The notes under the pieces: model-generated
Databases searched by the model: none
The model's input: the letters and a program-made list of their open reading frames with translations, nothing else
What the model was told of the DNA's origin: nothing
Shown: one piece after another, positions 35,381-42,972 of the stretch
Layout of the letters: every line of letters starts with the position of its first letter
How positions within the stretch are numbered: position 1 is the first letter of the stretch
Translations under genes and position numbers: made by a program
DNA from: Winogradskyella sp.
GTDB taxonomy: Bacteria; Bacteroidota; Bacteroidia; Flavobacteriales; Flavobacteriaceae
Length of the DNA stretch: 56,606 nucleotides
Direction of reading: 5' to 3'
Assembly (NCBI RefSeq): GCF_013213975.1
Contig: NZ_JABSST010000007.1
Coordinates: 1 to 56,606, forward strand

Positions 35381-36289
35381 TTACTTCTTTGAAAAAAGGG
35401 ATTTAATTCCATAAAAGAATTTACCTAAGACTGTACGTTCTTTTTCTCCATTTCTAATTGCATTTCGATTTGCAATACGCTGTGCTTTCCATTGAGTACG
35501 ACGAGCTTTGTTTCTCTCTTTCCATTTTCTATTTTGCTCTCGTATTTGTCTTGATTTTTCTCGTTCTGTTCTAGAAGCAACGAGTTCTGGTTCATCATAT
35601 ATCATATTGCAATGATTGGTGTAAACTGGAGTATAATTAACGTAACCGCCTACAACATGAACATAGTCTAAAGCAGAATCTTGTTCCAGTATCACGTCGT
35701 ACTCATTTGAACTTCCAATTATTACCTGTGAATCTATGTGTCCAACATACAAGAACTCAAGAATCTCACCTACAGATACTTTTATAGAATATTTTCCATC
35801 AAAATCTGTTTGTGCACCTCTTGATGTACCTTTAACGATTACTGCAGCTCCATGAAGTGGTAAGCCATCCTCTGCTGTGGTAACTAATCCTGTAACTACT
35901 TTTTCTTTTAAAATGGATTGTGCGATTTTCCCTTTAACCTTAGGTGTTTTTAAAGAATCGATTTTTACTGTTTTAGGGCTTCCTTGTGCTAGAATATCTT
36001 GGGAACCCAATGTCATAAAGGCCAAAACACCACTTGCAACTAAAGACAGGTAGTTGTTTTTATCTTTTCGGGCCAATACCATTTCCCTATTTAGTTGTGA
36101 TGTTTTAAACCTTCCACAGATTTGTTCTGTATTGGTTAGTGTTTTTACAATCTGTTCGTCGGTTTGAGACGTGAAGTCCATAACTGTTTTGTTACAAGCT
36201 GAGCAATGGCGTCCTTTTTCTCTTGGAGACATTCTGTGCCAATCCTCATGACAAGGTTCAGGAATATTAACTTTAATGGATTTTCTCAT
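35381..36289 (-). CDS. Protein with N-terminal Cys cluster, one TM helix and carboxypeptidase-regulatory-like domain
   Basis: A 302-residue protein with an unusual order of parts. Residues 10-62 hold Cys13, Cys31, Cys34 and another Cys in ICGRF near 58, in a EPCHEDW...HCSACNK pattern that looks like a small zinc-binding module. A single hydrophobic helix (about 80-100, ASGVLAFMTLGS) comes next, then a CarboxypepD_reg-like domain (about 130-200, VTGLVTTAEDGLPLHGAAVIVKG). The C-terminal 60 residues are very basic (repeated RN, KERN, RRTQWK). Cytoplasmic zinc module and exported domain is the simplest topology, but is inferred. Confidence 0.75.
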   Translation of the reverse strand: MRKSIKVNIPEPCHEDWHRMSPREKGRHCSACNKTVMDFTSQTDEQIVKTLTNTEQICGRFKTSQLNREMVLARKDKNNYLSLVASGVLAFMTLGSQDILAQGSPKTVKIDSLKTPKVKGKIAQSILKEKVVTGLVTTAEDGLPLHGAAVIVKGTSRGAQTDFDGKYSIKVSVGEILEFLYVGHIDSQVIIGSSNEYDVILEQDSALDYVHVVGGYVNYTPVYTNHCNMIYDEPELVASRTEREKSRQIREQNRKWKERNKARRTQWKAQRIANRNAIRNGEKERTVLGKFFYGIKSLFSKK

Positions 36290-36382
36290 GATTCTTTGTT
36301 TTATAATTCAAAGAACCATCATTATCATTAGTTGTAGAATAGAGAATGAGTAAACACTTGGTTTGAGTAAGGGAACTGGAAT

Positions 36383-37411
36383 TTACTGTTTCTTTATTTT
36401 AACTTCAAACAGCTTATCCCAATTTTTACCAGTTACAAAAATGGTTTCGCGTTCTGGATGGTAGGCAATACCATTAAGTACATCTAATTCGTCATGTTGT
36501 GTTACTAATTTTTTAAGAGGTTCAAAATTAACAACTCCCTCAACACCTCCTGTAGATGGATCAATAATTACAACACCATTTCTTTGGTAAATGTTGGCAA
36601 AGATTTTTCCATTAATCCATTCAAGTTCATTTAGGCTTGGGATTTTACCCTTTTCAGTATAAACTTCAATATGACGTTGTTCTGATAGATTTTTAGTATT
36701 CAATAACCAGATTTTTTCAGTACCATCAGATTTATACAAGGTTTTACCGTCATTACAAATGCCCCAACCTTCTTTGCTATTTCCATAATTAAAGGTGTTC
36801 AGCCTTTCGAATGTATTAACGTCGTAAACAAAGCCGCGTTTGGCTCTCCACGTTAATTGATATAACTTGTTATTAAGAATGGTTAAGCCTTCTCCAAAAA
36901 AGTTATCATCCAGATCTATATTTTTAAGTATTTCACCTGTTTCAAAGTTGACCTTTCTAAGTTTAGATTTTTTATACTGACCAGTACTTTCATATAATTC
37001 TCCATTAAAAAACTCTAAGCCTTGGGTATATGAAGACATATCGTGTGGATAGGTATTCACAATCTCATAAGTGTATATTGCAGGAATAATGTTATTGTAA
37101 ATTTTTATTTTTTTTGACAAGGTTTCTGTTTGGTCATCATATTTCACGGTTGCCGTAAGGGTTTTTTCGCCAAGCGTTACTTCATTTAAAACCTCATTCT
37201 GAATAATTGGGTTTCCGTCAAGAGCAAAGCTAACTTCTGATATACTTAAATCTTTAGGATTAGTTATAGTAAGATTTAAAGTGTCGCCCAATAGGAGTGA
37301 TTTCGTATTAATATTGATGGCTAATCCTGTTTGCTGTTCAGTATTATTCTCGCCACAATTTATAAGAAAGAGACTTAAACAAAACAAAATGATATAGTTA
37401 TATAAACGCAT
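36383..37411 (-). CDS. Glutaminyl-peptide cyclotransferase, lipoprotein
   Basis: A 342-residue lipoprotein (signal LINC, Cys19) of the plant/bacterial-type glutaminyl cyclase family, which forms N-terminal pyroglutamate. It is a five-bladed beta propeller; the diagnostic blade motif YPHDMSSYTQGLEFFNGELYESTGQYKKSKL is present around residue 120, and GEGLTILNNKLYQLTW and NELEWINGKIFANIYQ mark later blades. The start is chosen for the signal peptide. Pyroglutamate formation would fit many Bacteroidota secreted proteins that begin with Gln after signal cleavage. Confidence 0.9.
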   Translation of the reverse strand: MRLYNYIILFCLSLFLINCGENNTEQQTGLAININTKSLLLGDTLNLTITNPKDLSISEVSFALDGNPIIQNEVLNEVTLGEKTLTATVKYDDQTETLSKKIKIYNNIIPAIYTYEIVNTYPHDMSSYTQGLEFFNGELYESTGQYKKSKLRKVNFETGEILKNIDLDDNFFGEGLTILNNKLYQLTWRAKRGFVYDVNTFERLNTFNYGNSKEGWGICNDGKTLYKSDGTEKIWLLNTKNLSEQRHIEVYTEKGKIPSLNELEWINGKIFANIYQRNGVVIIDPSTGGVEGVVNFEPLKKLVTQHDELDVLNGIAYHPERETIFVTGKNWDKLFEVKIKKQ

Positions 37412-37475
37412 AAGAAATTCGGAATTTTTAAGCAAGTTATTAAAAAAAATCAGTTTAAAATTCATTTATAAATGG

Positions 37476-37505
37476 TTGTAAAAGTTTTAAAAGGTTGTAT
37501 CTTTG
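37476..37505 (+). promoter_or_regulatory. Promoter of the SRP RNA gene
   Basis: A -33 TTG at 37476-37478 and a -7 TATCTTTG at 37498-37505 are separated by 19 bp, the classic Bacteroidota sigma-A arrangement. The RNA 5' end (about 37511) falls six bases after the -7 element. Confidence 0.82.
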
Positions 37506-37510
37506 CAGCC

Positions 37511-37604
37511 GGCAAGTCCTACACAACCAGCTCCTGCTTAATCCTCCAGGACGGGAACGTAGCAAAGGTACGCGGTCGTAGCGGTGTGATGTAGGTAGCT
37601 TGCC
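37511..37604 (+). ncRNA. ffs: Signal recognition particle RNA (small, bacterial)
   Basis: About 94 nt of the 4.5S-type SRP RNA. The ends pair (GGCAAG with CTTGCC, then CCTACA with TGTAGG), and the apical domain has CAGGACGGGAACGTAGCA, with the Bacteroidota-type GGAA-class tetraloop region and the conserved asymmetric loop read as AGCAAAGGTACGCGG. It partners with Ffh for co-translational targeting of membrane proteins. A T run directly after CTTGCC serves as the terminator. Exact ends are estimated from pairing. Confidence 0.9.
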
Positions 37605-37629
37605 TTTTTTTGTACCCTATATTCAGGTC

Positions 37630-37637
37630 TAAATTTG
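37630..37637 (+). promoter_or_regulatory. Candidate -7 element for the SDR gene
   Basis: TAAATTTG, 28 bp before the ATG at 37666 and just after the SRP RNA terminator. It would provide independent transcription of the dehydrogenase gene. Confidence 0.45.
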
Positions 37638-37665
37638 TACTTTGCATATCTAAATTATAGTCTTT

Positions 37666-38469
37666 ATGTCTAAAGTTGTTTTAATTACCGGAGGATCTTC
37701 TGGGATTGGAAAATCAATTGGTGAATATTTAACTGAGCAAGGATTTAGTGTTTATGGAACTAGCAGAAATCCTGATAATTATCCAAATAGTAAATTTCCG
37801 ATAGTTGCTTTAGACGTTACAAAGCCTGAGACAATAACCTCTTGTATAGAAACGGTACTTTCAAGTACATCAAAAATTGATGTCTTAATTAACAATGCTG
37901 GAGCTGGAATCACAGGTCCAATCGAGGAAATACCTGATGCTGAAATAAAGCGAAACTTTGAGACAAATTTCTTTGGACCTATTAATGTAATAAAGGCTGT
38001 TTTACCATCTATGCGCTTACAAAACTCTGGCCTAATTATTAATATTACATCTATTGCTGGTTATATGGGCTTGCCTTACAGAGGTGTTTACAGTGCAAGT
38101 AAAGGTGCTTTGGAATTAGTGACAGAAGCGTTTAGAATGGAATTAAAGGATTTTAATATTGAAGTGACTAATGTTGCACCAGGCGATTTTGCTACGAATA
38201 TTGCAGCTGGTCGTTACCACGCTCCTGTACTTGAGGATTCACCATATAAAGAAAAATATGGCTACTCATTAAAGATGATGGATGAGCACGTAGATGAAGG
38301 CAATGACCCGATAGACATGGCGAGAGCTATTCATGCTATTATACAAACAAAGCGCCCTAAAATCCATTATAAGGTTGGCGCGTTTATGCAGAAATTTTCA
38401 ATAGTGTTGAAGCGTATCTTACCTGATAAGGTTTATGAAAAATTATTGATGAACCATTACAAATTATAG
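37666..38469 (+). CDS. SDR family oxidoreductase
   Basis: A 267-residue short-chain dehydrogenase/reductase of the classical type. The cofactor site is ITGGSSGIGKS at the N-terminus, NNAGAG at about 85, the catalytic Ser in NITSIAG and the YxxxK catalytic pair in YSASKGALE near residue 145. The lack of an acidic residue right after the second strand (TSRNPD) suggests NADPH preference, but this is weak. The C-terminal extension has hydrophobic stretches near LKRILPDKVYEKLL. Substrate unknown. Confidence 0.92.
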   Translation: MSKVVLITGGSSGIGKSIGEYLTEQGFSVYGTSRNPDNYPNSKFPIVALDVTKPETITSCIETVLSSTSKIDVLINNAGAGITGPIEEIPDAEIKRNFETNFFGPINVIKAVLPSMRLQNSGLIINITSIAGYMGLPYRGVYSASKGALELVTEAFRMELKDFNIEVTNVAPGDFATNIAAGRYHAPVLEDSPYKEKYGYSLKMMDEHVDEGNDPIDMARAIHAIIQTKRPKIHYKVGAFMQKFSIVLKRILPDKVYEKLLMNHYKL

Positions 38470-38516
38470 CAGCTTTTGGTACGCTATTTGAGGTGTATAT
38501 TTCAAATTTAGTTGTT

Positions 38517-38918
38517 ATGAATAAATATCTACTATTGCCTCTTTTATTCCTTTTTGTTTTTAGTTGTACAGATCCAATTTGCGTTTTCCCAAAAGAGCCA
38601 GAATTGGATAATAGACAGTTTCCAATCGGAACTGTAGATAGTTATTATTTTGTTGCTCTTAACGGAGAAATTAATAATGAGCCACGAGATGACGATTATG
38701 ATTACTACTTCGACGTGATTGGTCTTCCATTGGGTATGGATTATTTTGTAAACTACAGAACTATAAGTATTGAAGGAACACCACTAGTGTCTGGAACTTT
38801 TGATATTACAATTTTCTTGGATGTCGATGGACCATTTAGAAATGATTTTGATGAGCCAGATCGCCTCTGCAATTACTCAACCTCTAAGACCTATACCTTA
38901 ATTATTGAAGAGGAATAG
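38517..38918 (+). CDS. Small lipoprotein with Ig-like domain
   Basis: A 133-residue lipoprotein (signal FVFSC, Cys17). The body resembles a putative Ig-like (He_PIG type) domain, whose hallmark of a GLPLGMDYF strand, then an ISIEGTPLVSGTFDITIF strand, is seen at about residues 73-105. It is acidic, with several DDD runs. No binding partner can be proposed. The ATG at 38517 is chosen over one 24 bp upstream that adds no signal character. Confidence 0.72.
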   Translation: MNKYLLLPLLFLFVFSCTDPICVFPKEPELDNRQFPIGTVDSYYFVALNGEINNEPRDDDYDYYFDVIGLPLGMDYFVNYRTISIEGTPLVSGTFDITIFLDVDGPFRNDFDEPDRLCNYSTSKTYTLIIEEE

Positions 38919-39015
38919 ATTATCGTAATGCTTGTTAATATATATTAAAAAAAATTAGGTACTAAGGATTCATAATGTTGTAAATTCGCAGCAACTAAAA
39001 ACACAGCAATTTTCT

Positions 39016-39669
39016 ATGAAATTTTTTATTGATACGGCTAATCTAGATCAGATTAAGGAAGCTCAAGATATGGGTATTTTAGACGGTGTTACAACGAATC
39101 CGTCATTAATGGCTAAAGAAGGTATCACAGGTGTAGATAATATCATGAAGCATTACGTTGATATCTGCAATATTGTAGATGGAGATGTTTCGGCCGAAGT
39201 GATATCTACGGATTTTGAAGGTATGGTTAAAGAAGGGGAGGCCTTAGCAGAATTACACGACCAAATTGTTATTAAATTACCAATGATTAAAGATGGTGTA
39301 AAAGCTTGTAAGTACTTTTCTGATCGTGGCATTAAAACAAATGTTACTCTAGTATTTTCTCCAGGTCAAGCCTTATTAGCTGCAAAAGCAGGTGCTACAT
39401 ATGTATCTCCATTTATTGGGCGTTTAGACGATATTTCAACAGATGGATTAAATCTTATTGCAGAAATTCGTCATATTTATGATAATTATGCTTTTGATAC
39501 ACAAATATTAGCAGCTTCTGTACGTCATACGATGCACGTTATTGATTGTGCAAAATTAGGTGCTGATGTTATGACTGGTCCACTTAAATCTATTGCTGGA
39601 TTGTTAAATCACCCACTTACAGATATTGGATTGGAGAAGTTTCTAGCAGATTATAAGAAAGGAAACTAA
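39016..39669 (+). CDS. fsa: Fructose-6-phosphate aldolase / transaldolase-like
   Basis: A 217-residue short transaldolase (FSA/TalC subfamily). The opening [34 protein letters not shown] is diagnostic; the Schiff-base lysine is in IVIKLPM near residue 90, and [26 protein letters not shown] forms the second half. Enzymes of this group are either dihydroxyacetone aldolases acting on fructose 6-phosphate or true transaldolases; sequence alone cannot separate them here. Flavobacteria commonly use this form in the pentose phosphate pathway. Confidence 0.92.
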   Translation: MKFFIDTANLDQIKEAQDMGILDGVTTNPSLMAKEGITGVDNIMKHYVDICNIVDGDVSAEVISTDFEGMVKEGEALAELHDQIVIKLPMIKDGVKACKYFSDRGIKTNVTLVFSPGQALLAAKAGATYVSPFIGRLDDISTDGLNLIAEIRHIYDNYAFDTQILAASVRHTMHVIDCAKLGADVMTGPLKSIAGLLNHPLTDIGLEKFLADYKKGN

Positions 39670-39693
39670 ATCTAATTAATAAAATTATAAAAG

Positions 39694-39727
39694 GCATCTT
39701 ATTGTTTAGCGATGAGATGCTTTTTTT
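39694..39727 (+). terminator. Terminator after the transaldolase-like gene, overlapping the convergent CDS
   Basis: Stem GCATCTTAT / ATGAGATGC (9 bp, one G-T pair) with a 9-base loop, then seven T. The hairpin includes the stop codon and last eight codons of the minus-strand lipoprotein gene, so it is inside the coding region of that gene. Confidence 0.85.
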
Positions 39728-41153
39728 GCAGAAGTTCACTCAACAATTCTTTAAAATCAGATTTAAAGATGTTGATGTTTGGATGTAATATAGTGCCATA
39801 TTCATTGACAATAATGGCCTTGTTTAAATAGTTTACAGCAAGAGTTTTTCTTGCCTCTTGAGGATACTTAAACTTGTATTCATTTTTGGTTGGAAAGTCA
39901 TAATTATCAATTATCGCCTTCCAAGTTTTATCGTCATTACGATTTAGGTTAATCGAAAGAAAATCTACGTGACTGAAGTCTTTCTTTAACTCCTTTACTT
40001 TATAATGACTATTTCTATATTGCATTTTAGAATTTGACGACCAGAAATAAATTATTGTAGGCCTTTTAATAATGGCATTAAGGCCGTGTTCCATATCATC
40101 GTAGTTAATAATAGCCAAATCAGGAATTGGATTACCTTGTCTTAGTAACTTAAGAGAAGCAACAAGGTCCTTCATACCTTTTTTATCTTCTTCATTTGTG
40201 CTTCTTGCTAAATAATAATTCAACATTTCATTGGCTTCTGCTTCCGTGTGATTATTACTAACAAAATCTCTGGTTTTGTATTTAAACAAATGGTTTCTCA
40301 GCGTTTCGTCTGTAATTATACTATCTACCAAGTCAAGCTTTGACTTGTTATAATCAATAGCGTGTCTATCAAATTGGCTATGGTAAGGATTGTTTCTATA
40401 GTAAGATAGCGTTGCTAAATTATCAATATGGCTAAATAAGAAACGATTGTAAGAGAAGAAGTGACTTAGATGACTCGCATTATAATCGATTACAGCTCTG
40501 TGCGCATAAAATTCTTCAGGCAAATCTTTAATATGAATGAGTTTATTGTTACCGAAGTAAGCAAAAGGATAAATCTCCTTGTCTGCATAGCTGTTATAAT
40601 TAATATTTGCTTCAACGATTGATTTGAAAAATTCAGACTCATCGTTATGTTCTAAGAATTTTTGAAATTCATCTAACTGCTTGTGGCGTCTTTTCTCAAT
40701 ATACTCATTAAAATCCTCAGGATCCATGTTGGTAGCATATTTCACAAGTTTTTTTGCTTCGGCTTCGTTTTCAAGATATGTTTTAATGAGATAATTATTC
40801 TTTTTTGCTCCCAATCCAGTAAACACCAAAGACTCATCAAAGTCGTAGGTGTTTAAGCGGAACATAATACTATCATTAGGTTCTAGTAAAATCGTTTGAT
40901 ATTCCCCACCATGGGTAATTAAATAAATACCCGGTTCTAAATTTTCAATTTTATGGATAAATCGATTGTTTGTATCTAGTGTAAGTGAATCCGCAATCTT
41001 CCCCTTGGTATTGTAAAGTAAAACGTTTTTGTTCTTTGGATTGATAATCTCACCCCCAACATAGGCAAAGTCACCATCGCCAGAGCCATTAGTTTTACAT
41101 CCAAAAGTAAGGACCACTAAGATTGTTATTAAGGCTATTTGTTTCAGCGGCAT
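39699..41153 (-). CDS. Lipoprotein with thioredoxin-like domain lacking cysteines
   Basis: A 484-residue lipoprotein (signal TFGC, Cys19). N-terminal beta domain of DUF4369 type (about 25-100; GGEIINPKNKNVLLYN...GIYLITHGG), a long helical middle, and a C-terminal TlpA/AhpC-like thioredoxin fold (about 360-475; PIPDLAIINYDD, RPTIIYFWSSNSKM, AIIVNEYGTILH). At the CxxC site it reads WSSNS, so no redox-active cysteines remain and thiol exchange is not possible. It may be a scaffold or binding protein derived from a resident thioredoxin family. Promoter position (41178-41185) rules out the longest start; ATG 41153 or 41171 are both possible. Confidence 0.78.
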   Translation of the reverse strand: MPLKQIALITILVVLTFGCKTNGSGDGDFAYVGGEIINPKNKNVLLYNTKGKIADSLTLDTNNRFIHKIENLEPGIYLITHGGEYQTILLEPNDSIMFRLNTYDFDESLVFTGLGAKKNNYLIKTYLENEAEAKKLVKYATNMDPEDFNEYIEKRRHKQLDEFQKFLEHNDESEFFKSIVEANINYNSYADKEIYPFAYFGNNKLIHIKDLPEEFYAHRAVIDYNASHLSHFFSYNRFLFSHIDNLATLSYYRNNPYHSQFDRHAIDYNKSKLDLVDSIITDETLRNHLFKYKTRDFVSNNHTEAEANEMLNYYLARSTNEEDKKGMKDLVASLKLLRQGNPIPDLAIINYDDMEHGLNAIIKRPTIIYFWSSNSKMQYRNSHYKVKELKKDFSHVDFLSINLNRNDDKTWKAIIDNYDFPTKNEYKFKYPQEARKTLAVNYLNKAIIVNEYGTILHPNINIFKSDFKELLSELLQKKHLIAKQ

Positions 41154-41177
41154 AGGGATTTTCGTCGACATATCCAA

Positions 41178-41185
41178 CAAAAATA
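41178..41185 (-). promoter_or_regulatory. Candidate -7 element for the thioredoxin-like lipoprotein
   Basis: TATTTTTG on the minus strand, 24 bp upstream of the ATG at 41153 and before the alternative ATG at 41171. Its position argues against the farther in-frame start at 41180. Confidence 0.5.
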
Positions 41186-41269
41186 TGTTTTGACAGTGTT
41201 AAGTCTTGTTAACGCCTCGTTAAAACTTGATAAGCGGCACTTTTATTTCGCTCAATCGCTTTAATTTTC

Positions 41270-41277
41270 TACTTTTG
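41270..41277 (+). promoter_or_regulatory. Candidate -7 element for the ABC-F gene
   Basis: TACTTTTG, 21 bp before the ATG at 41299. Full match to TAnnTTTG. Confidence 0.5.
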
Positions 41278-41298
41278 CACACTCAAAAATAGTGTGAT

Positions 41299-42924
41299 AT
41301 GTTATCAGTTTCAAATCTTTCAGTTCAGTTTGGTAAACGTGTACTTTTTGATGAAGTAAATACAACGTTTAACAATGGTAATTGCTATGGAATAATCGGT
41401 GCTAATGGAGCAGGAAAATCTACCTTTCTAAAGATTTTAGCGGGGAAAATGGATCCAACTTCTGGTCATGTCCATCTAGAGACAGGTAAACGCATGTCCG
41501 TTTTAGAACAGAATCATAATAAGCATGATGAAGATACTGCACTAGAAACCGTGCTTAAGGGTAATCAGCCACTCTATAACTTAAAATCTCAGATAGATGC
41601 CTTATACGCAGACTATACGGATGAAAATGCTGAGAAAATTGGGGAACTTCAAGTCGAGTTTGAAGAAATGAACGGATGGAATGCCGATAGTGATGCTGCC
41701 GCTTTACTCTCTAATTTAGGAATTAAAGAAGATTTGCACTACACTTTAATGGCAGATTTAGATGGTAAGCAAAAAGTACGTGTGTTATTAGCACAAGCTT
41801 TATTTGGAAATCCAGATGTGTTAATCATGGATGAGCCTACTAATGACCTTGATTATGAAACCATTTCATGGTTAGAGACCTTTCTTGCTAATTACGATAA
41901 CTGTGTAATTGTAGTATCTCACGACAGGCATTTTTTAGATGCAGTATGTACTCATATTTCTGATATCGATTTTGGTAAGATTAACCATTATTCTGGGAAT
42001 TACACATTCTGGTATGAGTCGTCTCAGTTAGCTGCAAAACAACGAGCACAACAAAACAAAAAGGCTGAAGAAAAGAAAAAGGAATTAGAAGAGTTTATTC
42101 GTCGTTTTTCGGCCAACGTTGCGAAATCAAAACAAGCAACTAGCCGAAAGAAGATGATTGATAAATTAAATATTGCTGATATTAAACCTAGTAGCCGTCG
42201 TTATCCAGCTATTATATTTGAGCGTGAACGAGAGGCTGGAGATCAAATTTTAAATATTGAGGGCTTGTCTGCAAGTCTAGATGGTGAAACCTTATTTAAA
42301 GGAGTTGATATTAATCTAGCCAAAGGCGATAAAGTTGTTGTGTATTCAAAGGATTCAAGAGCCACAACAGCATTCTATCAAATCATTAATGGTAAAGATG
42401 CTGCAGATTCTGGTAAGTATGCATGGGGAGTTACAACTATGCAATCCTATTTACCACTAGATAACAGTGAATATTTTGATAATAAGCTTTCTTTAGTGGA
42501 TTGGTTACGTCAATGGGCAACAACAGAAGAGGAGCGTGAAGAAGTTTATATCAGAGGATTTCTTGGAAAAATGATCTTTAGTGGTGAAGAAGCCTTGAAA
42601 ACAGCAGATGTTTTATCTGGTGGAGAAAAGGTAAGATGTATGCTTAGTCGCATGATGATGGTTAGAGCCAATGTTTTAATGTTAGATGAGCCAACTAATC
42701 ACTTAGACTTAGAGAGTATTACAGCGTTTAATAATTCATTAAAAAACTTCAAAGGTACGGTTCTTCTAACCACTCACGATCATGAATTTGCCCAGACTGT
42801 TGGTAACCGTATCATTGAATTAACACCAAATGGTGTTATCGATCGTTACATGACGTTTGACGAATATATGAGTGATAAAAAGATAAAGGAACAGCGTGAG
42901 AAGATGTATGCTGTGAGTGTTTAG
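41299..42924 (+). CDS. ABC-F family ATPase
   Basis: A 541-residue cytoplasmic protein with two ATP-binding cassettes and no membrane part, like translation factors of the ABC-F class (YbiT/EttA relatives) that bind the ribosomal E site. Module one: Walker A GANGAGKST, Walker B VLIMDEPTNDLD, HDRHF. The linker (P-site tether region, about 240-300) is rich in Lys/Glu (KKAEEKKKELEEFIRRF). Module two: ADVLSGGEKVR, VLMLDEPTNHLD and TTHDHEF, but its Walker A region (VVYSKDSRATTAF) lacks the normal GxxGxGK(S/T). The first signature loop also reads LDGKQKV instead of LSGGE. Specific role unknown. Confidence 0.9.
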   Translation: MLSVSNLSVQFGKRVLFDEVNTTFNNGNCYGIIGANGAGKSTFLKILAGKMDPTSGHVHLETGKRMSVLEQNHNKHDEDTALETVLKGNQPLYNLKSQIDALYADYTDENAEKIGELQVEFEEMNGWNADSDAAALLSNLGIKEDLHYTLMADLDGKQKVRVLLAQALFGNPDVLIMDEPTNDLDYETISWLETFLANYDNCVIVVSHDRHFLDAVCTHISDIDFGKINHYSGNYTFWYESSQLAAKQRAQQNKKAEEKKKELEEFIRRFSANVAKSKQATSRKKMIDKLNIADIKPSSRRYPAIIFEREREAGDQILNIEGLSASLDGETLFKGVDINLAKGDKVVVYSKDSRATTAFYQIINGKDAADSGKYAWGVTTMQSYLPLDNSEYFDNKLSLVDWLRQWATTEEEREEVYIRGFLGKMIFSGEEALKTADVLSGGEKVRCMLSRMMMVRANVLMLDEPTNHLDLESITAFNNSLKNFKGTVLLTTHDHEFAQTVGNRIIELTPNGVIDRYMTFDEYMSDKKIKEQREKMYAVSV

Positions 42925-42972
42925 ACATTTTGATAGAATATTATATATTTATACAAAATTGAACTACTATCT

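Noticed and set aside
35381-36289. Possible TonB-dependent receptor because of the carboxypeptidase-regulatory-like domain
   Set aside because: No plug domain, no barrel and far too short.
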